Below are positions 19,847 to 28,048 of a stretch of 61,051 nucleotides of DNA, piece by piece. The translations under genes were made by a program, and so were the position numbers. Position 1 is the first letter of the stretch; every line of letters begins with the position of its first letter. The notes under the pieces were generated by a model. It was not told the origin of the DNA, made no database searches, and worked only from the letters and a program-made list of their open reading frames with translations. Location of the stretch: assembly GCA_003142855.1 (NCBI GenBank), contig PLNW01000057.1:1-61051 (forward strand), read 5' to 3'. This DNA is from Myxococcales bacterium. GTDB taxonomy: Bacteria; Myxococcota_A; Polyangia; Fen-1088.

Positions 19847-20682
19847 TGCTGGCCCCCTTCGCTCCGGCTCGTCGAAGCAGCGGTCGCTTGGGCCATCACC
19901 TCAGAGGCAGGAAAGACCGGACCATCCTTGCACACGTAGCGATACGGGCGCGTCTCCGCCGCCACTGCGCAACCCAGACACACGCCGATGCCGCAGGCCA
20001 TCTGCTCCTCCAGCGAGAGATAGCACTCGATGTCGCAACTCTGCGCAATGCGGCCCACGGCCCAGAGCATCGCGCGTGGGCCGCAGGCCATGATGCGTAG
20101 GCGGCGGGTCGAGGCCGCTGCACGCCAGTGTTCAAGGCGAGCTTCCAGCTCGTCCGTCACGCGGCCGCGGCGGCCCAGCGAGCCGTCTTCGGTCGCCAGG
20201 TGGAGCGGGATTCCTAGTGCGCGCATCTCGCCCAGTAGCACCAAGTCGCGTGAAGTCCTGCCACCGTAGAGCATCTCAGAACCGCTGGCCAGGCCAAGAC
20301 GCGCGGCTGACTCGGCCTGCATGAAGAGTGGCGGCAAGCCGACACCCCCGGCCACCAGCAGATCGGTCACGTCGCATGAAGGCTCGGGAAAGCTGTTGCC
20401 GAGGGGCCCCAGGACAGAAACCCGTGACCCAGGAGGCGACCGTTCCATCAGGGCGGTTCCCTTGCCAACCACTTTGGCGAGCAAGTCCGCGCGCCCCTCG
20501 TGGGCGACTGACAACAGCGACAGTGGCCGAGGAAGGAGAGGGTCACGCCCCCAATCACCGCGAAGCATCACAAACTGGCCGGGCCGACTTCCTGCGAGGG
20601 GTTCGCAGCCCCCGAGGCGAAAAACGAAATACCCACCACCGAGCGAACGGTTCTCAATGACTCGGGCGTCGAAATAGCGCAT
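19843..20682 (-). CDS. pyrK: Dihydroorotate dehydrogenase electron transfer subunit
   Basis: This 279-residue protein passes electrons from PyrD to NAD. It has a ferredoxin-reductase fold with the FAD-binding motif RPLSLL (52-57), an NAD-binding GGVGLPPLF (112-120), and a [2Fe-2S] cluster with C230, C235, C238 and C251. It is coupled to pyrD by a 4-bp overlap. The upstream region (20683-20944) is shared with a divergent gene and is AT-rich. Confidence 0.94.
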   Translation of the reverse strand: MRYFDARVIENRSLGGGYFVFRLGGCEPLAGSRPGQFVMLRGDWGRDPLLPRPLSLLSVAHEGRADLLAKVVGKGTALMERSPPGSRVSVLGPLGNSFPEPSCDVTDLLVAGGVGLPPLFMQAESAARLGLASGSEMLYGGRTSRDLVLLGEMRALGIPLHLATEDGSLGRRGRVTDELEARLEHWRAAASTRRLRIMACGPRAMLWAVGRIAQSCDIECYLSLEEQMACGIGVCLGCAVAAETRPYRYVCKDGPVFPASEVMAQATAASTSRSEGGQQ

Positions 20683-20884
20683 CTACTGCCTGAGTCCTCT
20701 TCTACAACAGCGGCACCCAGCAGCGCCACGCTTGCCGTCCCGGGTTTCCCATGTTTTCTTCGATTTGAGTGTTGATTGATGTCTCGCTGCTTAACCAATT
20801 GAAATTCTTAGCGAATAATCAGTCTTCCGCAACAACCATGGGGACAAATGCGATGATTTTGGTGGTGCTACGCCGTGTGATTTG

Positions 20885-20913
20885 TTGCACGTCGCAGTCA
20901 GCTGTGTTACTAG
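20885..20913 (+). promoter_or_regulatory. Weak promoter-like pair upstream of the zinc-ribbon/H1-tail gene
   Basis: TTGCAC (20885-20890), 17 bp, then TACTAG (20908-20913) lies 32 bp before the ATG in the divergent intergenic region. The -35 is good, but the -10 matches only half the consensus. Confidence 0.3.
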
Positions 20914-20944
20914 CCCAAGTTGTCGTGAATTCAGGGCTTTGATA

Positions 20945-21820
20945 ATGGACTTCATGTTTGAAGATGAGGTCGACGAGGTCGGATCCGATGTAGAAGCCTT
21001 TTGCCCGAAATGCAAGGCTGACACGACTCACGTCGTCATCTCGAAGTACGAAGACGAGATTCGCCGCGTCCAGTGCAATCCATGCGGGGACGTGCACTCG
21101 TTCAGAAAGCCCCGAGGTGAAGCAGAAGACGACGTCCCGGAGCCTGTCGCGGCGCGTAAGCGCGCCATGATGAAGAAGCACACCTGGGAAGAGTTCTTCG
21201 CCAAGCATGGCGAGAAAGAGGCCAAGCCGTACGAGTTCCGCGAAGGCTATCGCGAAAACCAGATCGTATCCCATCCAAAGTTCGGCAAAGGCTTCATCTC
21301 GGAGATTGTTTCGGAGAGCAAGGTGGAGATCACCTTTGCGGACGCGCGACGCATCTTGGTTCACAATCGCAAGGACATCCCAGGGTCCCCGTTGGCCGCC
21401 GAGGATGACGGGCTTCCGTCGAGTGCAGTTCCTAGCAAGCCCGCGACCGGGACCAAGTCCAAAGACAAGAAACTGCCGGCGCCAGCCAAGCCCGCACCGC
21501 CCGCGCGAGAGTCTCCAACTGAGACGGCGCGCAAGGGTGGTGTTGTAGCATCCAATAGGCCCGCGCCAGAGGCGATCGCGAAGCAGCCAGTCGCCAAGCA
21601 GCCGGTCGTCTCAAAGCCAACCGCCAAGAAGCCGGCTGCCAAAAAGCCAGCCGCCAAGAAGCCAGCCGCCAAGAAACCGGCTGCCAAGAAGCCGGCCGCC
21701 AAAAAGCCGGCCGCCAAAAAGCCGGCCGCCAAGAAGTCGGCTGCCAAGAAGCCGGCTGCCAAGAAGTCGGCTGCCAAGAAGCCGGCCGCCAAAAAGCCGG
21801 CCGCCAAAAAGCGCAAGTAG
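20945..21820 (+). CDS. Zinc-ribbon, Tudor-like protein with histone H1-like tail
   Basis: This protein has 291 residues from ATG 20945 ([12 protein letters not shown]). It has three parts. Residues 20-47 form a zinc ribbon with C20-x2-C23 and C44-x2-C47. Residues about 103-141 ([20 protein letters not shown] and the following strands) resemble the Tudor-like C-terminal domain of UvrD/PcrA helicases, which contacts RNA polymerase. Residues 213-291 are a tandem KPAAK tail like histone H1. The tail suggests non-specific DNA binding; the middle domain suggests a transcription or repair link. The name of the family is unknown to me. It is divergent from pyrK and convergent with a CPBP protease. 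Confidence 0.8.
   Translation: MDFMFEDEVDEVGSDVEAFCPKCKADTTHVVISKYEDEIRRVQCNPCGDVHSFRKPRGEAEDDVPEPVAARKRAMMKKHTWEEFFAKHGEKEAKPYEFREGYRENQIVSHPKFGKGFISEIVSESKVEITFADARRILVHNRKDIPGSPLAAEDDGLPSSAVPSKPATGTKSKDKKLPAPAKPAPPARESPTETARKGGVVASNRPAPEAIAKQPVAKQPVVSKPTAKKPAAKKPAAKKPAAKKPAAKKPAAKKPAAKKPAAKKSAAKKPAAKKSAAKKPAAKKPAAKKRK
21616..21817 (+). repeat. 15-bp in-frame tandem repeat encoding KPAAK
   Basis: More than ten copies of AAGCCGGC(T/C)GCCAAG-like units encode (K-P/S-A-A-K)n at the 3' end of the gene. Codon choice alternates AAG/AAA and GCT/GCC between copies, so the array is not freshly duplicated, but slippage is still likely. Confidence 0.9.
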
Positions 21821-21853
21821 CAAGAAGGCCAAAGCCGGCCGGTGTTGCGGCCC

Positions 21854-22561
21854 CTATCGGATGACGAGCACGAAGATGTCGTAAAAGGCGTGGGTGTAGA
21901 CAGCGACCGCGAATCCGCGCCGCCAGAAGAGAAGGCCAAAGAAAAGGCCGGCCAGCACTCTGAACACAAACGGGCCAAGCACGAGCGGATCGCCATAGGG
22001 CGGAAGATGGTGCATAGCGGAGAACACCACTGACGAAAGCACGAGGGCTCCGAGCAAGGCAGCCCATCGGGCGATGCGCACGACTTTCTCCAGTACAAAG
22101 GCCAGGCCGCTCAGTAGGCCCAGACGGAATACGCTTTCCTCATAAACGCCCGCACCCAGCGACATCACAAAGCGGGTCACTAGGCCCTGCCCTTCTATTC
22201 CGCCTGCCAGTCTGGGCTCGATGCCGAGCACCTTGGTCATGACAAAGACGATCAGCGACCCCATGGTAAGAGCCCACACCACGCTTTCGAGAATGACTGG
22301 GACCACCACTGAGCGGTTGAACCGCTGGCGCCGTCCCAGCACCGCCAAGGTTACTAGAAATAGGACCAGGACGCCTCCGAGGAAGCCCAGGTAGCCCGTC
22401 CTCGTCAGCCCGAAAGATCCGATGAGGAGAGTCGTAACGAAGTCCGCCCCATTCAACATGGGCAGCGTGAACAGGACCCCCACCTGATAGATGAGAAAGA
22501 GCGGGAAGACGAGGACAAGGCTCGTCAGCAGGTTCCTGGGGTTATCGGCGGCCGCTGGCAT
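21854..22561 (-). CDS. CPBP family intramembrane glutamic protease
   Basis: This 235-residue membrane protein has about seven hydrophobic segments. The catalytic motifs of the CPBP (CAAX-type, Abi) family are present: EE-x3-R (E141, E142, R146), an MHH motif (183-185) and H224-x3-D228. These proteases cut within the membrane; bacterial members handle prenylated-like or peptide substrates and are often of unknown function. It lies 6 bp after the M16 protease gene on the same strand and is probably co-transcribed. Confidence 0.85.
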   Translation of the reverse strand: MPAAADNPRNLLTSLVLVFPLFLIYQVGVLFTLPMLNGADFVTTLLIGSFGLTRTGYLGFLGGVLVLFLVTLAVLGRRQRFNRSVVVPVILESVVWALTMGSLIVFVMTKVLGIEPRLAGGIEGQGLVTRFVMSLGAGVYEESVFRLGLLSGLAFVLEKVVRIARWAALLGALVLSSVVFSAMHHLPPYGDPLVLGPFVFRVLAGLFFGLLFWRRGFAVAVYTHAFYDIFVLVIR

Positions 22562-22567
22562 AACGGT

Positions 22568-25384
22568 CTACCTGGGAACCGATCGCGCCTCTCGGTCATG
22601 CCACATCTGCAAATTGGGAATAGACTGGGCCGAGCGGCCGCGGGATCCAGTCGCGCCCTCGCCCGAGCGGGCCGCCGCGCGCGCCGCGCCGGGCGTCTGT
22701 GCGGGCGGCTCGACCACAGCCGCCACTTCGCGCGTGGGGTCCAGGTACTTGCGCGCCACTCGCACAACATCGGCAACGGTGACCTTCATGATGTTGTCGC
22801 CGTAGAGACGATAGGATCGCCACCCCTGACCGTAGGCTTCGTAGAAGGCCAGCGCGGCCGCAATCGCACTCTTGCGCTGCAGACCGATGGCGTGGGTCCC
22901 GATGAGATAGCGCTGCGCTCGCTGCAATTCGTCCGCGGAGATGCCGTTCTCCGCCACGGCCTTGAGTTCCTGCCGAATGGCGTGCACGGCTTCTTCCACT
23001 TTTTCGGGGCTGGTGGCCACGTACACGGCGAAATAGCCCGGGTCCATTCCTTCAAGGGAAAAGGCGCTCACCCGATAAGCCAGGGCCCGCTTCTCTCGAA
23101 TCTCGCTGAACAGGCGCCCCCCCTGCCCGGACAGGACGTGCGCCAGTATTTCCAAAGAGAAGCGATCGGGATTGGAGAAGGTCACGCCCGGGAAGCCCAG
23201 CACGACATGCGCCTGCTCCTTGGCCAGGAACTTGAAGACCTGCCTCGGCCCCTCCGACGCCGGTTCGCTTGCCACATCGGGCTGCGTGACGCCGGCCTCG
23301 GATGCGTCGGCAAAGAGCGTGCCCACCTTGGCAATCACGCGATTGGGATCGACGTCGCCCACCACCGCCAGGGTTAGGTTGTTGATTGCGTAGAAGCGAC
23401 GGAAATGCTGTAGCAGCTTGCGCCGGGTGAAACCCGCGACGGAGTCTGAGGTCCCCAGAGGATCGAGGCGATAGGGATGCTTCTTCCACATGCCCGAATG
23501 GAAAAGCCGAAAGGACACCTGGCCCAGGTTGTCCTCCTGCGCCCGGATGTCGTCGATGACGATTCGCCTCTCTTTGTCCAACTCTTCCTCGGAGAAGGTG
23601 GCGTTGCGCAGGCAGTCCGCCACCAAATCGAAGCCGCGCTCAAGATAGCGCGAAAGAAATTCCGCCTGCAGCCCGAGGCTGTTGCGGCCCGAGTAGCCCG
23701 AGATGTTGCCCGCCATGCCCTCGACCTCGTTCATGATCTGCTCCGCACTGCGGGTCTTGGTGCCGCGTGAGAGCAGCGCGGCCAGCATGTGGGAGATCCC
23801 GTTGGATCGCTCGTCCTCGTAGCGCAGGCCACCCACCCAGGTCGCGCGCACAGCCACGATGGGCACCGAGGCGTCGCGCAGGACCAGAAGCTTGAGTCCC
23901 GAGGGGAAGACGTGGGTGACGACACGGTCCCCTTCGCCCGCGGCGGTGGCCCGCGCAAAGCGCGCATCGGCCCTGGCCTCGGCCGCCTCGGCCAGTTTCT
24001 TGATCGAGGCCGCGATCTTTTCCGTCCTTGCCTTCTGCTTGTCAGTCTTTGGCTCGGGCACCTGTGCGAAAACTGTCAGGTTCGACACCCGCAGGTACTG
24101 GGCAGCGACGCGCCTCAGGTCAGCCGGTGTCAGCTTCTGCAGGCTGGCCAGGTAGCGATCTTCGAAACCAACATCGCCCGCGATGGCGGTGAAGAAGCCC
24201 AGCTTGCGCGCGTGGCCTTGCACCGTCTCCTTGTCGTAGACGCGATCACTCTCCAGGATGGTGCGCGCCTTGGCCAGCTCCTCCTGCGCCATCTCTTCGT
24301 GCGACAGACGCAAGATCTCGTCGAGCATGGCGCGGGTAGCCTCGTCGACACGACCAGGAGGAAGGCTGGCGGCCACCACCATGAGCCCGGGATCGCGCGC
24401 AGAAAACAGATAGGCCGAGGTGTTGGTCACGAGCTGGCGATTGCGCACGACCTCGAGATTGAGCCGCGAACTGTCGCCCTGGCCGAGCGCGACGGCCAGA
24501 AGGTCGAGCGCTGGAACGTCGGCGTGGTTGATGGCAGGGGTGTGGAAACCCAGAAGCAGCTGGGTTTCCTTCACGTCACGGGCGGCCGCGACCACGCGCA
24601 GCTGGGATTGCTCGGCCTGCTTGGGCCGGGCCGGGGCCGGGACTCCCTCGGAAAGCGAGGCGAAGGCCTTGGTGATCTTCTGGCGCGCACTGTCCGCATC
24701 GAAGTCACCCACCACAACCAACGTCAGGTTGCTGGCCACGTAGCACTTGGAAAAGAAGGCCACCAGATCGTCCCGGCGCAGCCGGCCCACGGTGGCCTCC
24801 GTCCCGATGATGGGACGACCATAGGGATGTTGGTCAAAGGCAGCATGAAACAGCCCCTGCCCGGCCTGGCGTTCTGGGTCGTCGAGTCCCTGCTTGATCT
24901 CTTCGAGCACCACGTGGCGCTCGCGATCAAACTCGGCGGGGTCGAAGCTGGCGTTCTGAAGCGTGTCGGCCAGGATGTCGAGGCCGGCATCGAAGAACCG
25001 ACTGGCCAGCACGATGTGGTACACGGTTTCGTCGTGGCTGGTCCAGGCGTTGATCTCGCCGCCCGATCCTTCCACCTCGCGCGCGATCTGGCCCACCCCG
25101 CGCCGCTTGGTCCCCTTGAACAGCATGTGTTCGAACACATGCGCGATGCCTGCCAGCTGCGGAGGCTCGTCAGCTGACCCAATCTTGACCCAGGCCTGAA
25201 AGGCCACCACAGGCGCGACATGGTTCTCTTCCAGAACCACTTCCAGGCCGTTGTTGAGACGAAAGATCACGCTTTTTCTCCCGGCTGCCACCTCTGGTTG
25301 CGCCACCCCGGAAGCACCGGTCGGCCATTCGTGACTACAGCCGACGGCAGCCAGGAGAATGCAAGAGAGGACAGCTAGCCTCAC
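22568..25384 (-). CDS. M16 (insulinase-like) zinc protease lipoprotein, two tandem domains
   Basis: This 938-residue protein starts at GTG 25384. It has a lipoprotein signal with lipobox LAAVGC, so it is probably anchored in the outer or inner membrane facing the periplasm. The first M16 half has the inverted zinc motif H82-V-F-E85-H86. The second half (from about residue 490) has SHMLAALL at the equivalent place and no zinc ligands, so it is inactive and structural, as in pitrilysin or fused processing-peptidase-like pairs. Substrates are unknown. It is followed by the CPBP gene. Confidence 0.92.
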   Translation of the reverse strand: MRLAVLSCILLAAVGCSHEWPTGASGVAQPEVAAGRKSVIFRLNNGLEVVLEENHVAPVVAFQAWVKIGSADEPPQLAGIAHVFEHMLFKGTKRRGVGQIAREVEGSGGEINAWTSHDETVYHIVLASRFFDAGLDILADTLQNASFDPAEFDRERHVVLEEIKQGLDDPERQAGQGLFHAAFDQHPYGRPIIGTEATVGRLRRDDLVAFFSKCYVASNLTLVVVGDFDADSARQKITKAFASLSEGVPAPARPKQAEQSQLRVVAAARDVKETQLLLGFHTPAINHADVPALDLLAVALGQGDSSRLNLEVVRNRQLVTNTSAYLFSARDPGLMVVAASLPPGRVDEATRAMLDEILRLSHEEMAQEELAKARTILESDRVYDKETVQGHARKLGFFTAIAGDVGFEDRYLASLQKLTPADLRRVAAQYLRVSNLTVFAQVPEPKTDKQKARTEKIAASIKKLAEAAEARADARFARATAAGEGDRVVTHVFPSGLKLLVLRDASVPIVAVRATWVGGLRYEDERSNGISHMLAALLSRGTKTRSAEQIMNEVEGMAGNISGYSGRNSLGLQAEFLSRYLERGFDLVADCLRNATFSEEELDKERRIVIDDIRAQEDNLGQVSFRLFHSGMWKKHPYRLDPLGTSDSVAGFTRRKLLQHFRRFYAINNLTLAVVGDVDPNRVIAKVGTLFADASEAGVTQPDVASEPASEGPRQVFKFLAKEQAHVVLGFPGVTFSNPDRFSLEILAHVLSGQGGRLFSEIREKRALAYRVSAFSLEGMDPGYFAVYVATSPEKVEEAVHAIRQELKAVAENGISADELQRAQRYLIGTHAIGLQRKSAIAAALAFYEAYGQGWRSYRLYGDNIMKVTVADVVRVARKYLDPTREVAAVVEPPAQTPGAARAAARSGEGATGSRGRSAQSIPNLQMWHDREARSVPR

Positions 25385-25422
25385 CGCCGCAACGGTAGCA
25401 CGTCGCGGGCCTGCTTGGGGAC

Positions 25423-25659
25423 ATGCGGCGTGGTAGTTCAGTAACCGTGACGGGCATACGTCTCTGTCCCACGTGCAAACGAACCATCCCGCCCGAGGCG
25501 GCCAGTGCGCCTTTTCGCCCGTTTTGCTCGCAGCGTTGTAAGATGGCGGACCTGGGAAGTTGGTTGGACGGTGCCTTTCGCATCAGCCGGTCGATTTCCG
25601 AAGAGGACCTGGACCAGGGCGTGGCGTTAGACCAAGACGAGACAGATGAGCCACCGTGA
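25423..25659 (+). CDS. yacG: DNA gyrase inhibitor YacG-type zinc protein
   Basis: This is a 78-residue protein. The zinc site is C15, C18, C35 and C39 (CPTCKR and [17 protein letters not shown]), diagnostic of YacG, which binds GyrB and inhibits supercoiling in E. coli. Start ATG 25423 has only a weak ribosome site; GTG 25447 would give a 70-residue protein closer to the usual 60-70. It is divergent from the M16 protease gene, 38 bp apart. Confidence 0.88.
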   Translation: MRRGSSVTVTGIRLCPTCKRTIPPEAASAPFRPFCSQRCKMADLGSWLDGAFRISRSISEEDLDQGVALDQDETDEPP

Positions 25660-25771
25660 CGGTCGTTTTCTCGTGGCGACGTCGACCGCTCGTGCTAGTT
25701 TTCCCGACCTTGGCGGCGGGGGAAGGTGAGCCGGGCTTCGGTCCGGCCAGCTTCCAGGTTGAGCAAAATAT

Positions 25772-25845
25772 CGGGGCGTGGCGCAGTCTGGTAGCGCGTT
25801 CGGTTCGGGACCGAAAGGCCGGAGGTTCAAATCCTCTCGCCCCGA
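25772..25845 (+). tRNA. tRNA-Pro (CGG anticodon)
   Basis: Cloverleaf: acceptor CGGGGCG/CGCCCCG, D arm GCGCAGTCTGGTAGCGC, anticodon stem TTCGG/CCGAA around TTCGGGA (anticodon CGG), T arm GGAGGTTCAAATCCTCT and discriminator A. CCA is not encoded. Confidence 0.96.
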
Positions 25846-25893
25846 CAAGCACCATCGTTTCGCCGGCACTCCGCGGGGTCGCCGGGATTCTGG

Positions 25894-26829
25894 CTAGCGC
25901 CCCGGTACCTGCGTGAGGCGCGTGCCAACCGGGATCGGGTGGCCGGCGAGTACCGCGGTGGCGGGCATGCGCTTGCGACCGGGCATCTGCAGCTCGGCAA
26001 AAGCCACGGCGCCCCCGCCGCACGCGACGGCCAACCCTTGTGGCACCAGGCCCTGGACCTCGCCGGGGGTGCCCTGTCCCTCTATCACCCGCGCGCCAAA
26101 GACTTTCATCGGCTCGCCCTCAAGAAAGACGGTTGCGCCCGGCCAGGGATCCACACCGCGCGCCTGCGCTGACACAGCTGAGGCAGGGGCGCCAAGGTCA
26201 AGATAGCCGTCCTCCTTTTTCATGAGCGGCGCCAGCGTGGCTCCTGCCTCATCCTGCGCCTGCAGCGTGACAGTGCCGTCGGCGATGCGTGGCAGGGTTG
26301 CCGCCAGCAACTTGCTGCCCAGCAACGCCAGCCGCTCGGCCAGTGAGCCCGCCGTGTCGTCATCGCGAATCGGCTCTTCCGCCGAAACGGCCACCGGCCC
26401 GGTATCCAGACCTTGCTCCATGCGCATCACACACACCCCGGTCTTGCTCTCGCCGCGAATCACAGCCCACTGGATAGGCGCGGCGCCACGATACTTGGGC
26501 AGCAGCGAGGCATGCACATTCCATGCGCCCAGCCTCGGCACAGCCAAGAGATCCGGGGGCAGGATGCGACCATAGGCCACCACCACGAAGACATCGGGCT
26601 GCCAAGCCAACAGCGTCTTGGCCAGCACACCGTCTCGCACCTTGAGGGGCTGCTCGACCGGCAGCCCAAGCCGCAAGGCCACTTCCTTCACCGGGGGCGG
26701 CTGCAGCTTCTTGCCCCGCCCCGCCGGCCGGTCCGGCTGGCTCACCACGGCCAGCACCTGGTGTTCGCGCGCCACGACCTCCAGCGACGGCAGCGCGAAA
26801 GACGGAGAGCCAAAAAAGATCACGCGCAT
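25894..26829 (-). CDS. fmt: Methionyl-tRNA formyltransferase
   Basis: This 311-residue protein is read from ATG 26829 (MRVIFFGSPSFALPSLE), the normal family start; a longer frame exists but overlaps the upstream gene. It formylates initiator Met-tRNA with 10-formyl-THF. The catalytic loop is SLLPKYRGAAPIQWAV, followed by the GLDTGPV block; an N-terminal Rossmann-like domain and a C-terminal OB domain are present. It lies 4 bp after the DUF4388 gene in a priA-DUF4388-fmt run. No def gene is visible next to it. Confidence 0.95.
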   Translation of the reverse strand: MRVIFFGSPSFALPSLEVVAREHQVLAVVSQPDRPAGRGKKLQPPPVKEVALRLGLPVEQPLKVRDGVLAKTLLAWQPDVFVVVAYGRILPPDLLAVPRLGAWNVHASLLPKYRGAAPIQWAVIRGESKTGVCVMRMEQGLDTGPVAVSAEEPIRDDDTAGSLAERLALLGSKLLAATLPRIADGTVTLQAQDEAGATLAPLMKKEDGYLDLGAPASAVSAQARGVDPWPGATVFLEGEPMKVFGARVIEGQGTPGEVQGLVPQGLAVACGGGAVAFAELQMPGRKRMPATAVLAGHPIPVGTRLTQVPGR

Positions 26830-26833
26830 ACTT

Positions 26834-28048
26834 TCAACCCTGGGGCACGTCGGGCGTGGGCTCGGGGCTGGCTTGCGACTGCGAACCCTGCGCGTCCGGT
26901 TCTGCTGCCAGGTTGCCCTGGTAGGCCGCCCGCAAGGCCGGCGTGGCAAGAATGCGCAGCCCCTCGTCCAATACCTCGCGAATGGTTTCCAGCGCTTCTT
27001 TCAGCTCGTGGGCCAGCTCCGGCCCCAGAACCTCTGGCGAGCACTCCCTGATCAGCCGCTGGTGGGCTCGCCGAATCTCGACCGCATCCGCCTGTCGATC
27101 CACACCCAAGACCTGGAAGTAGTCGCCCACCTGTGCCAGCGCATGCCGAGCCATGGCCCGCTCGCGCGCGATCTGCAAATCGCGCACTCCGATGTGCGAG
27201 CCCTCGTTGGTTCCGCTCCCGGCACTCGCAGGTCGCAGGGCACCGAAGCACGACAACGCAAAAGCGATCTGCCAGACCGTCGCATCGGGCAGGCCGCTGG
27301 AGCGTGCGACCTCGTCCAAGGAACGCACGCCATCGAACAGGAGCGGCACGCGCGCCTCTGCCTGATCGGACAGCATCTGCCTGACGACGTCGGCCGAGGT
27401 GCCCGACGTGTCGAGAGCGAACAGGTTCTTGCCGGAGCCGACGTGAGCCGCGATCTTCTCGATGGCATAGCCACGCGCTAGGCCTTCGCGGACCAGCGCC
27501 GCGGGATGGCGCAGAAGGCGCGTCCGTTCCGGTCCGGCGGTCAGTCCGGGTTCGATCTGCCAATGGCCAGCGCTCCAGCCAAACAGTGAGAGGATGATGC
27601 TTTCGTAGTGGCGGCGCACCGCCGGCAGCAGCTCGTCACTGCGCAGAAGGCCCAGGTCGACCAGCACCCCGCCCACCTTGCGTCCAGAGGCACCCACCAC
27701 TTTCTCCACCTCCTCGCGTTGGGCTGGCGAAACGGCCCGTTCGCGAACCAGCATGGCCAGCATGCGATCCGCCACATCATTCGATGCGGCCATGACCGGC
27801 AAACCCGCCTCGAAGTACACGATCTTCTCCACCGACTCGTACCAGATTCTCAAACGACCGGTGGTGCCGTCGCTGAAGATGCGCCCCATCAAGACCGGCA
27901 GGCCGATCTCGGCCAGATTGCCGGCCGGGGTGGGCCGCTCCTGCCCCACCACCTCCAACGCCGTCGACATCTCAGCATCGATGACGTCATCGATGCCTGC
28001 AGCCAGCCGGCCGAGTAGCTGTGAGAGATCTTCGTTCACCGGTGCCAT
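26834..28048 (-). CDS. DUF4388 protein with degenerate J-like domain
   Basis: This protein has 404 residues. ATG 28048 overlaps the priA stop by one base (TGATG); GTG 28051 is one codon upstream. Residues about 50-165 fit DUF4388 (GRIFSDGTTGRLRI and VYFEAGLPVMAAS), a domain frequent in myxobacteria and linked to gliding and signalling proteins. Residues about 309-376 resemble a J domain (DYFQVLGVDRQADAVEIRRA), but the HPD motif is replaced by CSPE, so DnaK stimulation is unlikely. The C-terminus is polar. It is probably a cytoplasmic adaptor. Role unknown. Confidence 0.8.
   Translation of the reverse strand: MAPVNEDLSQLLGRLAAGIDDVIDAEMSTALEVVGQERPTPAGNLAEIGLPVLMGRIFSDGTTGRLRIWYESVEKIVYFEAGLPVMAASNDVADRMLAMLVRERAVSPAQREEVEKVVGASGRKVGGVLVDLGLLRSDELLPAVRRHYESIILSLFGWSAGHWQIEPGLTAGPERTRLLRHPAALVREGLARGYAIEKIAAHVGSGKNLFALDTSGTSADVVRQMLSDQAEARVPLLFDGVRSLDEVARSSGLPDATVWQIAFALSCFGALRPASAGSGTNEGSHIGVRDLQIARERAMARHALAQVGDYFQVLGVDRQADAVEIRRAHQRLIRECSPEVLGPELAHELKEALETIREVLDEGLRILATPALRAAYQGNLAAEPDAQGSQSQASPEPTPDVPQG

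Noticed and set aside
23789..25177. 462-codon open frame antisense to the M16 protease
   Set aside because: It is a shadow of a high-GC gene. The minus strand has signal peptide, zinc motif and family match.
26830..26949. N-terminal extension of fmt
   Set aside because: The added 40 residues are Arg/Pro-rich and overlap the preceding gene. MRVIFFGSPSF is the conserved start.
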